The notes beneath the pieces were generated by a model. That model did no database searches. It was not told the origin of the DNA and saw nothing but the letters and a program-made list of their open reading frames with translations. This document shows positions 61,036-64,000 of a stretch of 64,000 nt of DNA, piece after piece. Position 1 is the stretch's first letter; every line of letters begins with the position of its first letter. Origin of the DNA: Epiperipatus broadwayi (Eukaryota > Onychophora > Udeonychophora > Euonychophora > Peripatidae); assembly GCA_028023455.1 (NCBI GenBank), contig JAQFVV010012396.1:8288085-8352084 (forward strand), in the 5' to 3' direction. The position numbers were made by a program, and so were the translations under genes.

Positions 61036-62988
61036 AGTGATAAAGGGTATGAGAATAAGGTTTCTGAGGATAGAGTTGTTAATCTTACGGATTTGAAGTT
61101 AAATGATAGAGAATTAGATATTCTTGGTAAAGGCCCTAATTTTGTTCCATTTCATTCAAAAAATATAGTTTTTGATACAATTTCGTCTATTGAATCTAGT
61201 AATTTGAGTGATGAGCAGAAAGTTGGTATTCAATCGATTTTGAATAAAAGTTTAAAAAGGAAAGAAAAATTTGTTATTAATCCTGCTGAGATTAAACATC
61301 TTAAAAATAGGTTAATTGCTAATGATGTAATCATTTCTCGTGAAGACAAAGCTGGTAGGTTTGTTATTATGAAAGGAGATGATTTCAAAGAGAAAATGGA
61401 TAGAGAATTAAATAATGGTAAATATATGTTGTTAGATAAAAATCCAGGTAATTTGATTAAAAGAAAATTGATAGATATTATGAAGAAAATGGTTAATTTA
61501 AAAATTTTTAATAGAGTAGATTATTTAAAATGCTATCCTAATGATTTTACATCAGCTAAGATGTTTGTGAATATTAAAACTCATAAAGATGGTTTTCCTT
61601 TAAGATTTATTTTTGATTTTACAGGTAGTGTTGTAGAGGGTATTTCTAGATTCTTGAATAATTTTTTAAAACAATTTGTTGATTTTGGTCAGTACACAGT
61701 TTCTTCTTCTTTTGAGGCTTTTGATAAGATTAATAATTTTAAAATGGAAAGTAGTTGGGTATTTGGAAGTTTAGATATTGAAAATATGTATCAGTCTGTT
61801 AATAGGTTAAGCAGTATTGATGTTCTTTTGTCAGTATTGATTAAGAAAAGTTCTTTATCAAAAAATAAAATTAAGGTAATTAAAGATTTGCTTTTGTTAT
61901 TGGAAGATTCTATGTATTTTACTTATAAAGGTAATTTTTATAAGATTAAGGAAGGGTGGATAATAGGTTATATTATTTCTCCTTTAGTATGTTCAGTTTA
62001 TATTAGTTTTATGGAAGAGGAAATTATTATTAAAAAGAATTGTTTATATGTAAAATTATTTGTCAGATATGTTGATGATTGTTTATTTGTTGTTGAGAAT
62101 GATAAATTGAAGGAATTTGTAAATGAGTTTAATTGTTTTGATCCTTCTATAAAATTTGTGTTAGAAGGAGGGGGGTTAGATTTTGGTAAGTTAAAATTTT
62201 TAGATCTTTTGGTGATTAGAAATATAGAAACTAATTGTTTATTGTGCAGTCATTTAGTTAAAAGTAAAGAATTAAGATCTATAATTAAACCTGATAGCTA
62301 TCAGTCTGTATCTCATAAAGTAGCTGCTTTAAGGAATTATTGTCATAGGAATATTAAATTAAATAATTCTAGTGGGGTAGCTTTGTTTCAGAAATATCAA
62401 TTTTATAAAGATTATTTGAGTGTTGGATACTCTGATAAATTTGTTAAAAGTATTTTATTTAATAGTAATATTTGTAAGGATGTAAAGGTTAAAGAAAAAT
62501 ATGATTTTATTTCTTTGCCATTTAAATTGTCTTCTTATAAAATTGTGTGTAGAAATAGTAAATTGTTTGGAAATAAGAAAATTGCTTGGAAAAGGGGTGT
62601 TACATTGAATAATTTATTAAATAATACAAAAGAAGTTTTTGATAGAAAGACTATTCCTGGTGTGGTATATTTTATTCCTTGTTTATTTTGTAAGAAGGTT
62701 TACATAGGTCAGAGTAGTTTGAGTTTAAATGAAAGAGTAAAGGTTCATAAAAGTAGAGTTAAAAATAGATATCTTAGTTCTGCTTTGTATGTCCATGAAA
62801 AAGATACAGGCCACACTATTGATTTTGATGAAGCTAAGGTTGTCTTCTTTGAGAGAAATGAAATCAAAAGAAGAATTAAAGAGTCTTTATTATTGAAAAT
62901 TTATTATTCTGAAGCAATTAACTTATTTAAGAGTTCTTTTAATATTAAGGGTGGATGGGAAGTGAATGGATTTGTGGGTAGTTTTTAA
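61036..62988 (+). CDS. Penelope-like reverse transcriptase with GIY-YIG endonuclease
   Basis: Open from a stop at 61024 to TAA 62986-62988; counting from TTG 61093 gives 631 residues. No ATG fits the start, so the N-terminus is probably truncated. Visible motifs (numbered from 61093): SREDKAGRFVIM (82-93), PLRFIFDFTG (169-178), the first catalytic Asp in FGSLDIENMY (D228), the RT catalytic YVDD (326-329), then the thumb region. A linker with C530 and C533 precedes GIY-YIG: GVVYFIPC (523-530), VYIGQ (536-540), R548 in NERVKVH, and a putative catalytic Glu in RRIKESL (about 597). Cys-530/533 and His-568/574 may form the zinc site typical of Penelope endonucleases. Family knowledge: the RT copies RNA at a nicked target, and the endonuclease makes the nick. 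The frame is intact with all expected catalytic residues; whether it is expressed is unknown. Confidence 0.93.
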   Translation, partial: SDKGYENKVSEDRVVNLTDLKLNDRELDILGKGPNFVPFHSKNIVFDTISSIESSNLSDEQKVGIQSILNKSLKRKEKFVINPAEIKHLKNRLIANDVIISREDKAGRFVIMKGDDFKEKMDRELNNGKYMLLDKNPGNLIKRKLIDIMKKMVNLKIFNRVDYLKCYPNDFTSAKMFVNIKTHKDGFPLRFIFDFTGSVVEGISRFLNNFLKQFVDFGQYTVSSSFEAFDKINNFKMESSWVFGSLDIENMYQSVNRLSSIDVLLSVLIKKSSLSKNKIKVIKDLLLLLEDSMYFTYKGNFYKIKEGWIIGYIISPLVCSVYISFMEEEIIIKKNCLYVKLFVRYVDDCLFVVENDKLKEFVNEFNCFDPSIKFVLEGGGLDFGKLKFLDLLVIRNIETNCLLCSHLVKSKELRSIIKPDSYQSVSHKVAALRNYCHRNIKLNNSSGVALFQKYQFYKDYLSVGYSDKFVKSILFNSNICKDVKVKEKYDFISLPFKLSSYKIVCRNSKLFGNKKIAWKRGVTLNNLLNNTKEVFDRKTIPGVVYFIPCLFCKKVYIGQSSLSLNERVKVHKSRVKNRYLSSALYVHEKDTGHTIDFDEAKVVFFERNEIKRRIKESLLLKIYYSEAINLFKSSFNIKGGWEVNGFVGSF

Positions 62989-63133
62989 TAGTATATATAA
63001 TGTGTGGTTGTTTTTTTTTTATTTCTTTACACTTGAGAAGTCTGCTTGTAGCAGTGAAACCTTAGGTTGTGTTTTAATATTATTTTTATTCTGGTCTGGT
63101 TTAATTTTAGATTTGGGGTAGTTTTGATTTTAT
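61036..63133 (+). mobile_element. Penelope-like element, right copy, best preserved
   Basis: About 2.1 kb: gene to 62988, then a 3' untranslated region with CACTTGAGAAGTCTGCTTGT and GGTCTGGTTTAATTTTAG, ending near GGGGTAGTTTTGAT. The same tail occurs alone at 21165-21295. 5'-truncated relative to a full element, since no promoter, no start codon and no leading terminal repeat are visible. Confidence 0.95.
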
Positions 63134-63149
63134 ATTGACTAGTTTAGCT

Positions 63150-63246
63150 TTATGCTTGTAATGTTTATATATATATATATATATATATATCAGTGATTAG
63201 TTTAGCTTTATGCTTGTAATGTTTATATATATATATATATATATAT
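63150..63246 (+). repeat. 64-bp minisatellite, two units with TA tracts
   Basis: AGTTTAGCTTTATGCTTGTA, then ATGTT and (TA)n, CAGTG is present twice in tandem. Confidence 0.9.
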
Positions 63247-64000
63247 AATCAGTGGTTACTTTATATTAAGATAAAAAAATCTTCATACTTTAATGAACAG
63301 GCTTCAATCTATTCCAACTTCTAACTCTTCAGTCATCCATACCATTAAAAATATGATGATGAAAAGCCCGAATCCCATGCTGATGCTAATATTATTGCCA
63401 TGCTCATGTTGACTTAAAGTTATTTTGACCCTCATGTATAGGACCTTATCCATTGAAATACATAGAAGAGGGGTCGGCAGGATGCAGGCCCAATATGTAA
63501 TATTTCAAATACAGGCATCCATCACTTATCTGAAGCTTAATTGTAAATATAGATTTGAACACAGACTTGCAAGCACCCTTCAACTATCCACACTATCTCA
63601 TACCACTAATGCCCATGATCACACATATATAGAAAATATAAAAACTACAATATACATATTTTGTGCTGAACCAGTACTCATCAGTTGGCCCAGGTTATCA
63701 TCTCCCATACCTATATAATCAGTGCTCAATTTATATTAGGGTAGCAAATCTTCATACTTTAATGGACAGGCTTCAATTTACTCCAATCTCCGACTCTTCA
63801 TCCATCCATACCATTGAAAATCTGATAACTGAAAGTCCAAATCCCATGCCAATATCATTGCCTCACCCATGTTGACATCAAGTCTGTCCCTCTGTTATGT
63901 ATTTAAATGAATAAGATCCTATACATGAGGGGTCAAGGTGACTTGAGGTCAACATAGGCATGGCAATAATATTGGCATCAGCAATGAATTTGTGTTTACC
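63246..64000 (+). repeat. 469-bp tandem repeat, two units (second cut by window end)
   Basis: ATAATCAGTG starts units at 63246 and 63715. Both continue with CTTCATACTTTAATG, ACAGGCTTCAAT, CATCCATACCATT and AATCCCATGC. Within unit 1 lies repeat R (63537-63710). A segment near 63390-63450 (TGCTAATATTATTGCCATGC) is mirrored at 63912-63985, giving an inverted component. Confidence 0.8.
63537..63710 (-). repeat. Dispersed repeat R, right of Penelope pair
   Basis: Direct-orientation match to 58637-58815. The hammerhead-like core on the minus strand reads CTGATGAGTACTGGTTCAGC then ACAAAAT (63661-63685), with one stem mismatch. Confidence 0.75.

Noticed and set aside
58842-63133. Purely artefactual assembly fold-back
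   Set aside because: The outer flanks differ, the 5' junction has about 100 bp of unmatched sequence, and the left copy has its own frameshifts. It therefore looks like a real structure, though only long reads can settle it.

Overview
The window is eukaryotic, strongly A+T-rich (about three quarters by eye) and almost entirely repeat-derived. It has no bacterial-style gene packing, no operons and no intact host gene that I can recognise. The element mix (Penelope-like retroelements with GIY-YIG endonuclease, a hAT transposon of the ZBED5/FAM200 type, an RTE-clade LINE, tRNA-derived SINEs) points to an animal, probably an A+T-rich invertebrate. I cannot name the phylum from sequence alone.

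Layout. 1-3060: A+T-rich DNA opening with a dispersed repeat that recurs near 44.1 kb. 3068-5960: a complete but inactivated hAT transposon with 8-bp target duplications and a broken minus-strand transposase. 6.8-12.3 kb: a nest of non-autonomous repeats (a tandem repeat, a foldback element, a GGTAC-ended element with 28-bp inverted termini, a hAT-like relic, another foldback). 14634-15189: a hAT MITE with perfect 8-bp target duplications. 16927-18845: a 1.9-kb palindrome made of two inverted Penelope 3' ends, one keeping a GIY-YIG reading frame. 20.5-23.2 kb: a further Penelope 3' palindrome, TA microsatellites and a second GGTAC-ended element. 24985-27807: a decayed RTE LINE. 30.3-31.2 kb: a foldback. 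32.1-32.9 kb: a tandem array. 38.68-40.79 kb: a degenerate Penelope-like element of a second family. 43.7-57.4 kb: short repeats, two tRNA-headed SINEs with clear target duplications, several simple repeats, a 664-bp foldback with a 14-bp target duplication, an LTR-free LINE fragment and a hAT relic. 58.6-64 kb: the best preserved unit, two nearly identical Penelope elements head to head, the right one encoding a 631-codon open RT plus GIY-YIG frame, flanked by further direct repeats.

How the parts relate. The window behaves as a transposon graveyard with one young locus at its right end. Two or more Penelope families recur as full copies, solo 3' ends and inverted 3'-3' or 5'-5' pairs. The foldbacks at 7.5, 11.9, 17.9, 20.9, 30.7, 53.4 and 55.8 kb share this paired architecture, and three families among them carry short motifs resembling hammerhead-ribozyme cores. 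The most interesting signals are the near-identical 4.3-kb inverted pair, the palindromic terminal repeats with ribozyme-like cores, and a very short tRNA-Gly-derived SINE family.
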